Notes: a model not told the origin generated them from the letters alone. Counted from the first letter of the stretch, positions 26,518 to 35,875 are shown. The stretch is DNA of 64,000 nucleotides from Paenibacillus sp. FSL R5-0623 (GCF_037974265.1 NZ_CP150233.1:4464001-4528000), one strand, 5' to 3'. Translations and numbers: made by a program.

Positions 26518-28776
26518 TTACATCGAGCCATGGAACGTACGGTTGATGACATCCAACTGTTGTTCACGAGTCAATTTAATGAAGTTAACGGCATATCCGG
26601 ATACCCGTATAGTCAGTTGTGGATAGTTTTCCGGGTGATCCATCGCATCAATCAGTTGCTGACGATCAAATACGTTAACGTTCAGGTGATGAGCGTTTTG
26701 ACCGAAGTAACCATCCATCATCGCAGTCAGATTGGATTTACGTGTAGTCTCCTCTTTACCCAATGCTTTTGGCACGATAGAGAAGGTATTGGAAATACCA
26801 TCAAGACTGTGTTCATAAGGCAATTTGGCTACAGAGCCAAGGGATGCCAGTGCACCTTTTTTGTCACGACCATGCATTGGGTTTGCACCTGGAGCAAATG
26901 GTTCACCTGCTTTACGACCATCCGGTGTAGTCCCTGTTTTCTTACCATATACCACGTTGGAAGTGATCGTCAGAACGGATTGTGTTGGAACTGCGTTACG
27001 GTAAGCTTTGTGCTTGCGAATCATGCCCATGAAGTTCTCGACCAGTTCAACAGCAATGCTGTCTACGCTGTCTTCATTGTTACCGTAACAAGGGAAGTCT
27101 CCTTCGATTTCAAAATCAACTGCGATGCCTTGTTCGTTACGAATTGGTTTTACTTTGGCATATTTGATCGCACTCAGTGAATCTGCTGTAACCGACAGAC
27201 CAGCGATACCGCAAGCCATCGTACGTACAATGTCACGGTCATGCAATGCCATTTCGATACGCTCATAGCTGTATTTATCGTGCATGTAGTGAATGACGTT
27301 GAGGGTGTTCATGTACAGCTTCGCCAGCCACTCCATCATTGGTTTGAAGCGTTTCATAACCTCATTGTAATCCAGCACTTCGCTAGTAATGGCAGGATAC
27401 TCAGGTCCAACTTGTGCTCCGGATTTCTCGTCACGACCACCGTTGATCGCATACAGGAGAGCTTTTGCCAGGTTGGCACGAGCGCCGAAGAATTGCATTT
27501 GTTTCCCGATCTTCATCGCCGACACACAGCAAGCAATACCGTAATCGTCACCGTAGATCGGACGCATCAGATCATCATTTTCATACTGGATTGAGCTGGT
27601 TTCGATGGATACTTTACTGCAATAATCTTTGAAAGCTTCTGGAAGTTTCGTGGACCAGAGAACAGTCAAGTTTGGTTCTGGTGCAGGACCCAGGTTGTGC
27701 AGAGTATGCAGGAAACGGAAGCTGTTTTTGGTTACGCGTGTTTCGCCATTCACTGACATACCACCGATTGACTCAGTCACCCATGTTGGATCTCCACTGA
27801 ACAGTTCGTTGTAATCCGGTGTACGCAGGAATTTGACAATCCGCAGTTTCATTACAAAATGGTCAACCAATTCCTGAGCCTGTTCTTCGGACAAAATACC
27901 TTCTTGCAGGTCACGTTCAATGTAGATATCCAGGAAAGAAGATACACGTCCGAGTGACATCGCAGCACCGTTCTGTTCTTTGATCGCAGCCAGATAACCG
28001 AAGTACAACCATTGGAATGCTTCTTTTGCTGTTGTCGCTGGCAAGGAAATATCGAACCCGTGCATATCGCCCAATTGTTTCAATTCTTGCAATGCACGAA
28101 TCTGTTCAGACAATTCTTCCCGCAGACGAATGACATCTTCATCAATAACATCAACTTCGAGTGCATTCAGTTCGCCTTTTTTATTACGAATCAGGAAGTC
28201 TACCCCGTACAAAGCTACACGACGATAGTCACCGATGATCCGACCACGGCCGTAAGCATCTGGCAGACCTGTAATAATTCCTGCTTTACGCGCTGCACGC
28301 ATGTCGGAAGTATAAGCATCGAATACACCCTGGTTGTGTGTTTTGCGAATGTTTGTAAATATATCAATGACGCCCTGTGGCATTTCAAAGCCATATGCCT
28401 CACATGCGTCAATCATCATGCGAATTCCGCCTGTTGGTTGAATGGAACGTTTGAACGGAGCATCGGTCTGAACGCCGACAATCTGTTCCTTGGTTTGATC
28501 CAGATAACCGGGTTGGTGAGAAACAATAGTCGCTGGTGTGTTTACATCAACGTCAAGGACACCGCCGTTATCCCGTTCTTTTTTGGTCAGATCAGATACG
28601 ATATCCCACAATTCTTTGGTATTCTGGGTTGCACCTGCGAGAAATGCTTCGTCACCGTAATACGGAGACAAGTTGTGTGCCAGAAAATCATTCACATCTA
28701 CGGATTTGGTCCATGTTCCTTTGGTAAAGTTTCTCCAGCCTGTTTGTTGTTTGACATCTTTTTCAATCACCGACAT
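26518..28776 (-). CDS. pflB: Formate C-acetyltransferase (pyruvate formate-lyase)
   Basis: About 752 residues. The Cys-Cys pair of the active site is in GIACCVSAMKIG, and the glycyl-radical loop RVSGYAVNFIKLTREQQ is at the C terminus. The N terminus carries the PFL family pattern NDFLAHNLSPYYGDE. It cleaves pyruvate with CoA to acetyl-CoA and formate under anaerobic conditions. The ATG at 28776 follows GTGGAGGG. Two FNR boxes stand upstream. Confidence 0.97.
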   Translation of the reverse strand: MSVIEKDVKQQTGWRNFTKGTWTKSVDVNDFLAHNLSPYYGDEAFLAGATQNTKELWDIVSDLTKKERDNGGVLDVDVNTPATIVSHQPGYLDQTKEQIVGVQTDAPFKRSIQPTGGIRMMIDACEAYGFEMPQGVIDIFTNIRKTHNQGVFDAYTSDMRAARKAGIITGLPDAYGRGRIIGDYRRVALYGVDFLIRNKKGELNALEVDVIDEDVIRLREELSEQIRALQELKQLGDMHGFDISLPATTAKEAFQWLYFGYLAAIKEQNGAAMSLGRVSSFLDIYIERDLQEGILSEEQAQELVDHFVMKLRIVKFLRTPDYNELFSGDPTWVTESIGGMSVNGETRVTKNSFRFLHTLHNLGPAPEPNLTVLWSTKLPEAFKDYCSKVSIETSSIQYENDDLMRPIYGDDYGIACCVSAMKIGKQMQFFGARANLAKALLYAINGGRDEKSGAQVGPEYPAITSEVLDYNEVMKRFKPMMEWLAKLYMNTLNVIHYMHDKYSYERIEMALHDRDIVRTMACGIAGLSVTADSLSAIKYAKVKPIRNEQGIAVDFEIEGDFPCYGNNEDSVDSIAVELVENFMGMIRKHKAYRNAVPTQSVLTITSNVVYGKKTGTTPDGRKAGEPFAPGANPMHGRDKKGALASLGSVAKLPYEHSLDGISNTFSIVPKALGKEETTRKSNLTAMMDGYFGQNAHHLNVNVFDRQQLIDAMDHPENYPQLTIRVSGYAVNFIKLTREQQLDVINRTFHGSM

Positions 28777-28859
28777 CGTAATCCCTCCACTAATTTGGAT
28801 TTCTGGACACATAACATCTTGCTTCATTCGTAGCATTGTGTGCCCAGAGCCGCGATTAA

Positions 28860-28875
28860 TGTGAATTGTTTCACA
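28860..28875 (-). promoter_or_regulatory. FNR box between the pflB promoter and its start codon
   Basis: TGTGA-ATTGTT-TCACA, a perfect palindromic FNR/CRP-type half-site pair, about 85 bases upstream of the pflB ATG and downstream of the predicted -10. A bound dimer here would lie inside the transcribed leader, so a modulating or repressing role is possible. Confidence 0.72.
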
Positions 28876-28942
28876 TAAACCGGAACATGTTCTCTCTACT
28901 TGGGAACCGGAACCGCGGGATGAATGTTTTTCTTACATTTTC

Positions 28943-28985
28943 AGTATACGACTTGGGGCTTTCATCATCTGTGATTTTTGTCACA
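28943..28985 (-). promoter_or_regulatory. pflB promoter with FNR box
   Basis: A perfect TGTGA-N6-TCACA box (28970-28985) has its centre 32 bases upstream of the centre of a TATACT -10 hexamer (28943-28948). This places the box near -41.5, the class II activation position known for FNR. No good -35 is needed or seen. Confidence 0.8.
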
Positions 28986-29063
28986 AAGTCAGTGAACTAA
29001 CTCACTCCACCTGCGCTGTGTCCCATTGAACCCTGTAAATTCACACTTAGCCACTGCGCGGGC

Positions 29064-29190
29064 AGAACAACTTCCGATCGCTGTTATCCCCGGATTTTTT
29101 CAATTTTATATTTCAAAGGGGAAAATCCGGGGATAAAGGCGAACGCTCCGCTTCTTCAGTTTTTTCTGCCCTCTCCGTTATTGTGTGAAC
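29064..29190. repeat. Dispersed palindromic repeat, copy 1
   Basis: It begins AGAACAACTTCCGATCGC. A perfect 15-base inverted repeat, TTATCCCCGGATTTT / AAAATCCGGGGATAA (29083-29137), follows. It ends in AGGCGAACGCTCCGC and TTTTCTGCCCTCTCC. Two further copies are at 46.3 and 48.3 kb. The arms extend through a CGC/GCG pair beyond a small internal loop. It codes for nothing visible. Confidence 0.85.
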
Positions 29191-29492
29191 ATCTGGCTCA
29201 AACAGCCACCTCACGAATTCCATTACTACCTCTCTAGAACCCTTTTGCTCCTCTATGCTCGGAGCAAACCAAATCTTAAAATACTCCTGAAAAACAGATG
29301 TTTTGCTCTTCTGTTTTTCTGCCCTCTGCGTTATTGTGTGAACATCTGGCTCAAACAGCCACATCACGAATTCCATTACTACCTCTTTAGAACCCTTTTG
29401 CTCCTCCATGCTCGGAGCAAATCAAATCTTAGAATACTCCTGAAAAACAGATGCTTCGCTCTCCTGTTTTTCTGCCCTCTCGTTATTGTGTG
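29166..29492. repeat. Tandem repeat, 153-bp unit, 2.1 copies
   Basis: The block CTGCCCTCT-CGTTATTGTGTGAA starts at 29166, 29319 and 29472, a period of exactly 153. The first two units differ at only a few positions; the third is cut after about 20 bases. The unit begins with the tail of dispersed repeat copy 1. Because 153 is a multiple of three, the repeat creates a spurious open frame of 98 codons. Confidence 0.88.
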
Positions 29493-29496
29493 AAAG

Positions 29497-29543
29497 ACGG
29501 CAATCGGGGCTCCCCTCTCGGGGAACCCTGATCTTATTGCCGT
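29497..29543 (-). terminator. Terminator after adhE
   Basis: ACGGCAAT / ATTGCCGT outer arms with inner ATC-GGG-TCCCC pairing and a GAGA-type loop; the tail TCTTT is weak. It lies 25 bases after the adhE stop. Confidence 0.65.
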
Positions 29544-29567
29544 AAGGCACGCGTCGTTCTAAGTTTA

Positions 29568-32180
29568 TTATTCAAACTTTCCGTAGAAAGCGTTGCGGTA
29601 TACATCAGCCAGTTCAGTTACCAGCGGTAACTTCGGATTGGCGGTTGTACATTGGTCTTCGAAGGCACGGTCAGCCAGATAATCTACATGAGCTTCAAAG
29701 TCTTTGGCATCAAATCCGATTTCCTGGAACGATTCTTCAATGCCCAATGTTTTGTTCAGTTTGCGAATGGCATTGATAAGACTGGTTACGCCTTCTTCTG
29801 TTGTACGTGCAGGCAATCCCAGAATCCGGGCAATTTCGGCATACCGCTCATCCGCTATAAAGTGCGAATATTTCGGGAACGATGCAAATTTGGTCGGTTT
29901 TTTCGCGTTGTAACGAATGACGTGCGGCATCAGGATCGCATTGGTGCGTCCGTGTGCGGTGTGGTACTGACCGCCCCATTTATGCGCCAAGCTGTGGTTA
30001 ATGCCCAGGAATGCGTTGGCAAACGCCATACCGGCAATCGTGGAAGCATTATGCATTTTCTCACGTGCCAGTTTGTCGCCTTGCAGTGCAGATTGCTCCA
30101 GGTATTGGAACACCAGTTGGATTGCTTTGATCGCAAGTCCATCCGTGTAATCATTCGCCATGACAGACACATAAGCTTCAATTGCATGCGTCAGTACGTC
30201 CATACCTGTATCTGCAACGGCTGTTCTAGGCAGGGAGTATACGAACTCCGGATCGACAATCGCTACGTCTGGTGTCAGCTCATAGTCTGCCAATGGATAT
30301 TTGGTGTTACCTTGATTTTTATCTGTGATAACCGCGAACGATGTCACTTCAGAACCTGTACCGGATGTGGTTGGGATCGCTACAAATTTCGCTTTTACGC
30401 CGAGACGTGGATATTTGTAGATCCGTTTGCGGATATCCATGAATTTTTGTTTCAGATCGTTGAAGTCCGTGTCTGGATATTCATAGAACAACCACATGGC
30501 TTTGGCAGCATCCATCGGTGATCCGCCGCCGAGTGCGATAATGCAGTCCGGTTGGAAGCGGCGCATCATTTCGGTTCCGCGGTCTACTGTTGTTGTTGAT
30601 GGATCTGGCTCAACATCGGAGAACACTTCGATTGCTACTGGCATTTGGCGTTGACGCAGATAGTGTTCTACCTTTTCAACATATCCAAGTTTCACCATCA
30701 TGGCATCCGTAATAATCGCCACACGTGTGATGTCAGGCATTTTGGCAAGATACTGTGTTGCCCCTTTTTCGAAGTAGACTTTGTTCGGCACTTTGAACCA
30801 TTGCATATTCACGGTACGGCGAGCCACCCTTTTCACATTGATTAAGTTCACAGCGGTTACGTTGGAAGAAGTCGAGTTACGTCCGTATGATCCGCATCCC
30901 AGTGTCAGTGACGGCATGTTTGTGTTGTAGATATCCCCGATGGCACCATGTGTGGATGGTGAGTTCACAATAATCCGTCCAGTTTGCAGACGATCTGCGA
31001 ATTTGCCGATCACTTCTTCATTTGTGGAGTGGATAACCGAGGAGTGACCCATGCCGCCAAAAGCAACCACTTCTGCTGCACGCTCAATGCCCTCTGCTGC
31101 CGTTTTGACTTTGTAACAAGCCAGTACCGGACTTAATTTCTCAGCGGACAATGGGAATTTGGTACCTACCCCTTCAATCTCGGCCACGAGAATTTTGGTG
31201 CCTGCTGGAACTTCAATACCGCACAATTTCGCAATGCTTACCGCAGATTGACCAACAATCGCCGGGTTCACCGCACATTTCTCGGCATTAATCGCACCCG
31301 CTGTCAATTTTGCTGCTTCATCTTTGTTAACAAAGTAACAGCCGTTTGCGATCATTTTTTTCTTCACTTGATCGAAGATCGGTTCTTCAATGATGACCGC
31401 TTGCTCGGAAGCACAGATCATACCGTTATCGAAAGACTTGGACAGGATCAAATCCGTTACTGCCTGATTGATATCCGCGCTTTTCTCGATAAAGCAAGGT
31501 ACGTTACCCGGTCCTACGCCCAGTGCAGGTTTACCACAGCTGTACGCTGCACGTACCATGCCTGATCCGCCTGTTGCCAGAATGAGAGCCACATCATTGT
31601 GATTCATCAGTTCGTTTGTACGATCCATGGAAGGATCATCAATCCACTGAATGCAATCTGCTGGTGCACCATGTTTCACAGCCGCTTCCAGCAGGATTTT
31701 GGCAGCTTCCCGGCTACAATTCTGTGCAGATGGGTGGAAACCAAAGATGATCGGGTTACGCGTCTTGATGGAGATCAGTGCTTTAAACATCGTCGTTGAT
31801 GTTGGATTGGTAACGGGTGTAATCCCCATAATAATGCCGACCGGCTCCGCAATTTTCTGGAAGCTTTCATATTCGTTATCTTCAATCACACCTACGGTTT
31901 TGTCATATTTGATGCTGTGGTACACATATTCTGTTGCAAATATATTTTTGGTGATCTTATCCTCATATACTCCGCGGCCTGTTTCTTCTACGGCCATCTT
32001 GGCGAGCATCATGTGTTTATCCAGACCCGCAAGCGCCATCGCTTGCACAATACGGTCAATCTGCTTCTGGTCCATCTTCATGAATGCAGCGTGTGCTTTA
32101 TTCGCTTTGTCGATTAACGTTTGAATATACTGACCTGCTGTCGGTTCTTTTGCTGGGGCGACTTCGTTCTTTACAGCCAT
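29568..32180 (-). CDS. adhE: Bifunctional acetaldehyde-CoA / alcohol dehydrogenase
   Basis: About 870 residues. The N-terminal aldehyde dehydrogenase half (1-450) has GPGNVPCFIEKSAD and the nucleophile Cys in FDNGMICASEQAV. The C-terminal iron-dependent alcohol dehydrogenase half (455-870) has GGGSPMDAAKAMW, the iron-ligand His segments DVLTHAIEAYVS and GINHSLAHKWGG, and TAHGRTNA. It reduces acetyl-CoA to ethanol and regenerates NAD during fermentation; such proteins form spirosomes. The ATG at 32180 lies nine bases after AGGAGG; 23 further upstream codons are open but lack a site. It is controlled by an FNR box. Confidence 0.97.
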   Translation of the reverse strand: MAVKNEVAPAKEPTAGQYIQTLIDKANKAHAAFMKMDQKQIDRIVQAMALAGLDKHMMLAKMAVEETGRGVYEDKITKNIFATEYVYHSIKYDKTVGVIEDNEYESFQKIAEPVGIIMGITPVTNPTSTTMFKALISIKTRNPIIFGFHPSAQNCSREAAKILLEAAVKHGAPADCIQWIDDPSMDRTNELMNHNDVALILATGGSGMVRAAYSCGKPALGVGPGNVPCFIEKSADINQAVTDLILSKSFDNGMICASEQAVIIEEPIFDQVKKKMIANGCYFVNKDEAAKLTAGAINAEKCAVNPAIVGQSAVSIAKLCGIEVPAGTKILVAEIEGVGTKFPLSAEKLSPVLACYKVKTAAEGIERAAEVVAFGGMGHSSVIHSTNEEVIGKFADRLQTGRIIVNSPSTHGAIGDIYNTNMPSLTLGCGSYGRNSTSSNVTAVNLINVKRVARRTVNMQWFKVPNKVYFEKGATQYLAKMPDITRVAIITDAMMVKLGYVEKVEHYLRQRQMPVAIEVFSDVEPDPSTTTVDRGTEMMRRFQPDCIIALGGGSPMDAAKAMWLFYEYPDTDFNDLKQKFMDIRKRIYKYPRLGVKAKFVAIPTTSGTGSEVTSFAVITDKNQGNTKYPLADYELTPDVAIVDPEFVYSLPRTAVADTGMDVLTHAIEAYVSVMANDYTDGLAIKAIQLVFQYLEQSALQGDKLAREKMHNASTIAGMAFANAFLGINHSLAHKWGGQYHTAHGRTNAILMPHVIRYNAKKPTKFASFPKYSHFIADERYAEIARILGLPARTTEEGVTSLINAIRKLNKTLGIEESFQEIGFDAKDFEAHVDYLADRAFEDQCTTANPKLPLVTELADVYRNAFYGKFE

Positions 32181-32234
32181 CTCCCTCATCCTCCTAAAGG
32201 TTCGTATTAGTTTGTCTCTCTCGTTTACATTCAC

Positions 32235-32277
32235 ATCGTAACATGACATTAAACTTAATTATGTGATTTTTTTCACA
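32235..32277 (-). promoter_or_regulatory. adhE promoter with FNR box
   Basis: A perfect TGTGA-N6-TCACA (32262-32277) has its centre 32 bases upstream of the centre of a TACGAT -10 candidate (32235-32240). The geometry is the same as at pflB, giving a class II position near -41.5. Confidence 0.75.
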
Positions 32278-32378
32278 AAGTATAACAAATTTAATTTAAG
32301 TTTTGTAGTGTCCTTCATACGACCATTTTCACTTCCTATTTAAAATATAGGGCTGTAAAATTCATCCTCCCCATCAAA

Positions 32379-32394
32379 AGTGAATTTTATCACA
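32379..32394. promoter_or_regulatory. Near-consensus FNR box between adhE and fnr
   Basis: AGTGA-ATTTTA-TCACA matches nine of ten FNR half-site bases. It lies in the divergent intergenic region, about 215 bases upstream of fnr, and could serve autoregulation or add to adhE control. Confidence 0.5.
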
Positions 32395-32610
32395 ATGTTT
32401 GAAATTTCGTCATTTTTGCCCCCTTTCCTTCCCCCTCAAACGGTAAGATTAGGTATATACTGAACTTAAAAATTGAACCACCGCAATTTGTACCGTCCTT
32501 CCTCCCGGCCGAGATGACCCTGATCAGGACGGCAACGGTTTGCGGCGAACCTCGGAGGCTACTGCTTATTACAGAAGGTCGTCCGATGGACACAAAGGGG
32601 AGATAGACTT

Positions 32611-33327
32611 ATGAGAGAACTAACAACTGTACTGGAAAAGCGCGGTAATACCAACTGTTTCTCGGAAGCCAATTTCAACCATCTGCTGGTTACAATGAAA
32701 GATAGAACTTATCCGGAAGGTACACATCTGTACTGGGAAGGCGATATCTCTGACAAACTTTATTATATGAAACGGGGTCGTGCCCAGATCACCAAATCCA
32801 CGGATGAAGGCAAAGAACTGATCATGTACATGTATCAATCCGGTGATATGATTGGGCAGGCTGATCCCTTCTTTGGCTCTAAACACAGCTTCTCAGCGGA
32901 AGTGCTGGAGGATAGTGAGATCGGTGTACTGGAACATAAAGACCTGGAAATGTTAATCTGCCAGCATTGTGACTTCGCGATCGATTTTATGAAATGGATG
33001 GGCATCCACCACCGGTTGACACAGACCAAGTTCCGGGATCTCATGTTATATGGCAAACCGGGTGCACTTTGCTCTACCCTCATTCGGTTGTCGAATTCGT
33101 ATGGTGAGCCTCATGGAGAGCATGTCATTATTCACAAAAAAATTACCCACACGGACCTGTCCAATATGATTGGAGCCACTCGTGAAAGTGTAAACCGCAT
33201 GTTAAGCGACCTGCGTAAGAAAGACGGGATTGAATATGACAATGGCATGATTGTTATCAAAGATCTGAAGATGCTGCAAGGGATCTGTCACTGTGAGCTT
33301 TGCCCGAACGAGATCTGTCGTATTTAA
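32611..33327 (+). CDS. fnr: FNR, oxygen-sensing Crp/Fnr regulator with C-terminal Fe-S cluster
   Basis: 238 residues. The cyclic-nucleotide-binding-like beta roll (about 20-120) precedes a dimer helix. The winged helix-turn-helix has ITHTDLSNMIGATRESVNRMLSDL, whose recognition helix carries the E..(S/N)R pattern reading TGTGA. The tail ICHCELCPNEICRI places Cys228, Cys231 and Cys236 with the spacing of the three [4Fe-4S] ligands of Bacillus FNR; Asp143 is a candidate fourth ligand. It activates anaerobic genes when oxygen is absent. It is divergent from adhE and plainly tied to the pfl/adhE boxes. The ATG is preceded by GGGGAGATAG. Confidence 0.94.
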   Translation: MRELTTVLEKRGNTNCFSEANFNHLLVTMKDRTYPEGTHLYWEGDISDKLYYMKRGRAQITKSTDEGKELIMYMYQSGDMIGQADPFFGSKHSFSAEVLEDSEIGVLEHKDLEMLICQHCDFAIDFMKWMGIHHRLTQTKFRDLMLYGKPGALCSTLIRLSNSYGEPHGEHVIIHKKITHTDLSNMIGATRESVNRMLSDLRKKDGIEYDNGMIVIKDLKMLQGICHCELCPNEICRI

Positions 33328-33368
33328 TATTTGACTATGCAATCGGAAATTGCTTATATATTTCAATG

Positions 33369-33405
33369 AAAAAAAGCCCAGTTCTCTAAAAAGAGATTGG
33401 GCTTC
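33369..33405 (-). terminator. Bidirectional terminator between fnr and the lipoprotein gene
   Basis: AGCCCAATCTCT / AGAGAACTGGGCT hairpin with seven T on the minus side and a weaker TTCTT on the plus side. Confidence 0.85.
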
Positions 33406-33414
33406 TTGGTATAC

Positions 33415-34128
33415 TTAGGATGCATTGGTCAATTCAAGCTTTACCGCATCACGTGGATTCAATTTCATGTCGAGACCATTTTCCATTAATTCTTTGTCAT
33501 TCACCATAATGACCCACCGCTCATTCATACGAGGCGTGACATTCTCGACCGAAACGACAAATTTGTTATTCTCCGACATTCTTACAATGCCGCTGGACTT
33601 CAACACATCGCGAACTGTGCACTCCTGAACATAGACGCCAGCATATTGACGATTAAGGGTTGGCATAATGTTTCCACCGCTAACCTTGAGTAACGTTGTC
33701 TGATATGCAACGCCATCCCCCCCACTGTCAGCGGCTTTCACGTAAATGATCACTTCATCTTTGGCATGAAGCTCCATGTCCCAATCTTCCTGCTCAATAT
33801 CCTTGCCATTTAATTTGACAGCCCAGCTAAGCGAAGAATCCAGAGAAACTTCACCGACGGATTGAATCCGTTTGCCATCTGCCGTAAAATCAACCAGTCC
33901 GCTATTGAGTAATGCTTTTTTGAGTGTCAAACCCTCACTAAAATCTCGCTTAATGGACTTTGTTGCATCAGGCAAAAACGTACTGCCATCTACAGCCACT
34001 GTGATTGTATTCGCTGTTTCTGTCTCTTTGACAATTGGCTGCTCAGAAGGCTGTGTCTCACTACAACCAGCCAAGATCGCCAGTAGGAGCAAACATACAC
34101 CTATGTAACCGGGGATTTTCTTCATCAT
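33415..34128 (-). CDS. Lipoprotein with two DUF4430-like repeats
   Basis: About 237 residues. The signal peptide MMKKIPGYIGVCLLLLAILAGC ends in a lipobox. Two repeats follow a pattern close to DUF4430/transcobalamin-like domains: LKKALLNSG...WAVKLNGKDIEQEDWDMELHAKDEVIIY, and VRDVLKSSG...WVIMVNDKELMENGLDMKLNPRDAVKLEL. The Trp-x-x-x-x-Asn-(Gly/Asp) and Leu-x-x-x-Asp blocks recur. It is anchored to the outer leaflet of the membrane. Function unknown; the domain call is by pattern and could be wrong. The upstream open frame of 54 codons has no signal for a start. Confidence 0.72.
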   Translation of the reverse strand: MMKKIPGYIGVCLLLLAILAGCSETQPSEQPIVKETETANTITVAVDGSTFLPDATKSIKRDFSEGLTLKKALLNSGLVDFTADGKRIQSVGEVSLDSSLSWAVKLNGKDIEQEDWDMELHAKDEVIIYVKAADSGGDGVAYQTTLLKVSGGNIMPTLNRQYAGVYVQECTVRDVLKSSGIVRMSENNKFVVSVENVTPRMNERWVIMVNDKELMENGLDMKLNPRDAVKLELTNAS

Positions 34129-34265
34129 GTAGGTAACACCACCCTGCGTAAAATCATTCACCCTGTTGTCCATAACCTCTATTATGGCACAACTTTCGGC
34201 AAAAAAAAGTGTCAAAGCCGTTACTTTTATAGGGTACCGCCTGCAAATAAGGCTTGTACAAGAAA

Positions 34266-34287
34266 GAGAGCCTGCACACAGGCTCTC
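34266..34287 (-). terminator. Terminator after the 34.3-35.1 kb gene
   Basis: GAGAGCCTG / CAGGCTCTC with a four-base loop and TTTCTT on the minus side. Confidence 0.8.
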
Positions 34288-34325
34288 CAATCTAAATCAT
34301 TTTTACGTTCTCATTGGTTACGTTA

Positions 34326-35057
34326 TCATTGGACACAAGCCTGCATGTATGTCCGTCCTCCATAGCCATCTTTCAGATATGGATTGAGTCCGAAGAACTG
34401 TTCCTCAGACACATATACCCCTGTCAGCAATCGACCTTCAAGCAATCCACCGTCCACCTGCACGCAGCATGAAGGTGCGTCTACATACTCCTGGTACAAA
34501 GGAATCTGCCCATATTGTTGATGTACCTTGAATACCTTGCCTTGCTCATGCAAAGGTCGTTCCGAGAAATAGGTAGGCACAATATAACGGGCAATGACAT
34601 CCAGTTCCTGCACGCTGTAAAAGGGTTCATCACCAAGCCATGGTGCAAACATTCGAATCTTCTCATATTGTGACCAAACAACCGCCTGAATCAGCATTTC
34701 TGCCTGAACCAGCCGACCTTCTCCCACATCCAGAACCAACCGCTTCCCATGGATGGTTTCTTCCATCTGAGAAGTCGTTGAATCAGGTTGTCCCAGCTCA
34801 CATCCGATACACTTCCAGCCCCTGGACGTTTGAATCCATTTTTGCAGCACCGCCGGAGCTAATCTCGGACCATCGCTGTTCACAGAATGCGTATTCACTT
34901 CGGCAAGATCATCCTTAACTGAACGGGAATATGCTGTGCGCTTAAACAACTCCGCAGCTTTTTTATAAATTAGATGGACCTGAATGGATGCGCTCTCAAG
35001 TTCTGCAATATCTTCTTTGCCGTAGCGTACTTCAAGGGATAAGCTTTCTTCTCTCAT
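34326..35057 (-). CDS. Conserved-looking protein of unknown function
   Basis: About 243 residues; the start at 35057 follows AAGGAGG. Mixed alpha/beta composition with no signal or membrane helix. It has a CIGCELGQPDS segment (CxxC) at about 95, a Val/Gly-rich hinge (HGKRLVLDVGEGRLVQAEM), and an aromatic C-terminal half (FAPWLGDEPFYSVQELDVIARYIVPTYFSERP, SCCVQVDGG). I do not recognise the family. It has its own terminator and sits alone between a lipoprotein and an HxlR regulator, which gives no functional clue. Confidence 0.7.
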   Translation of the reverse strand: MREESLSLEVRYGKEDIAELESASIQVHLIYKKAAELFKRTAYSRSVKDDLAEVNTHSVNSDGPRLAPAVLQKWIQTSRGWKCIGCELGQPDSTTSQMEETIHGKRLVLDVGEGRLVQAEMLIQAVVWSQYEKIRMFAPWLGDEPFYSVQELDVIARYIVPTYFSERPLHEQGKVFKVHQQYGQIPLYQEYVDAPSCCVQVDGGLLEGRLLTGVYVSEEQFFGLNPYLKDGYGGRTYMQACVQ

Positions 35058-35175
35058 GACAAGTGGGCCTCCTTCGCTCCGGCCGTCTGTGGCCATTTTC
35101 TATAGATTATACTACAACTCATGACAACATGTGCATAGCCCAAGAGAAAAACGCCGATCCACATAATACTTAAGA

Positions 35176-35209
35176 CAAAAACTCCTGATTTCCACGGAAA
35201 TCAGGAGTC
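35176..35209 (-). terminator. Terminator after the HxlR gene
   Basis: GACTCCTGATTTCC / GGAAATCAGGAGT hairpin followed by TTTTTGTCTT on the minus strand. Confidence 0.87.
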
Positions 35210-35248
35210 TATGTCATTCATGTAACAAAAGTGGGTGATGCTTATACG

Positions 35249-35566
35249 TTAGTCAACCCACTGCTCAGCCCAGTCTTGAATTTGATTCATAACGGGCTGG
35301 AGCGCTCTACCTTTATCCGTCAGTTCATATTCAATACGAACTGGCGTCTCGGGATAGACGTGACGAACCAGAATACCTTCACTCTCCAGATCTTTCATCC
35401 GTTCGGATAACATCTTATCACTCATGGATGGAATCAGATTGGAGATATCCTTGAATCGCTTCGAACCACTCATCAACGTTTGAATAATTAAACCATTCCA
35501 GCGCTTGCCCAAAAAAGAAAACGCCGTCTCAAAACGCGGACACATCCGCAAGTCTTGACCTTCCAC
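35249..35566 (-). CDS. HxlR-family transcriptional regulator
   Basis: About 105 residues. CPRFETAFSFLGKRWNGLIIQTLMSGSKRFKDI is the HxlR (DUF24) winged-helix start, with the single redox-type Cys that many members use to sense electrophiles or diamide. SDKMLSERMKDLESEGIL is the recognition helix. I take the GTG at 35566, six bases after AAAGAGGTG; the GTG at 35590 lacks a site. No divergent target gene is adjacent, so its regulon cannot be read. Confidence 0.88.
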   Translation of the reverse strand: MEGQDLRMCPRFETAFSFLGKRWNGLIIQTLMSGSKRFKDISNLIPSMSDKMLSERMKDLESEGILVRHVYPETPVRIEYELTDKGRALQPVMNQIQDWAEQWVD

Positions 35567-35781
35567 ATTAATCACCTCTTTAGAGATCACTCAAATCAAC
35601 TTACATTTTGTTAGTATATTTCATAATAACATATTTAAGCTTCAAAGAAAACGCCTGCAACTAAAAAGTTTAAATTTTAGAAGCATAATATCCAAAATGG
35701 ATCATATATCCCAGTATACATTACACGCTGCGTCGTAACCATGGGAAATATCGTATAACTTCCCATAGTACTATCTTACCC

Positions 35782-35834
35782 AAAAAGAACCCAACTGCCA
35801 CAGTCATCATTGACTCGGAGAAGGGTTCTTTTTG
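35782..35834 (-). terminator. Terminator of the ThuA cluster
   Basis: AAAAAGAACCC / GGGTTCTTTTT outer arms with inner AGTCA/TGACT; the tail is T-rich on the minus strand. Confidence 0.8.
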
Positions 35835-35875
35835 AATAAAACGTATAATTTCCATTACACGATTGAGTTAGTGAA

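Noticed and set aside
28012..28833. 273-codon frame opposite pflB
   Set aside because: Antisense to the pflB coding sequence with an abnormal composition.
29113..29409. 98-codon open frame on the minus strand inside the tandem repeat
   Set aside because: It exists only because the 153-base unit is a multiple of three; no ribosome-binding site or family, and the repeats are non-coding elsewhere.
29166..29492. CRISPR-like array
   Set aside because: Unit of 153 bases without short repeats and variable spacers; it is a simple tandem duplication.
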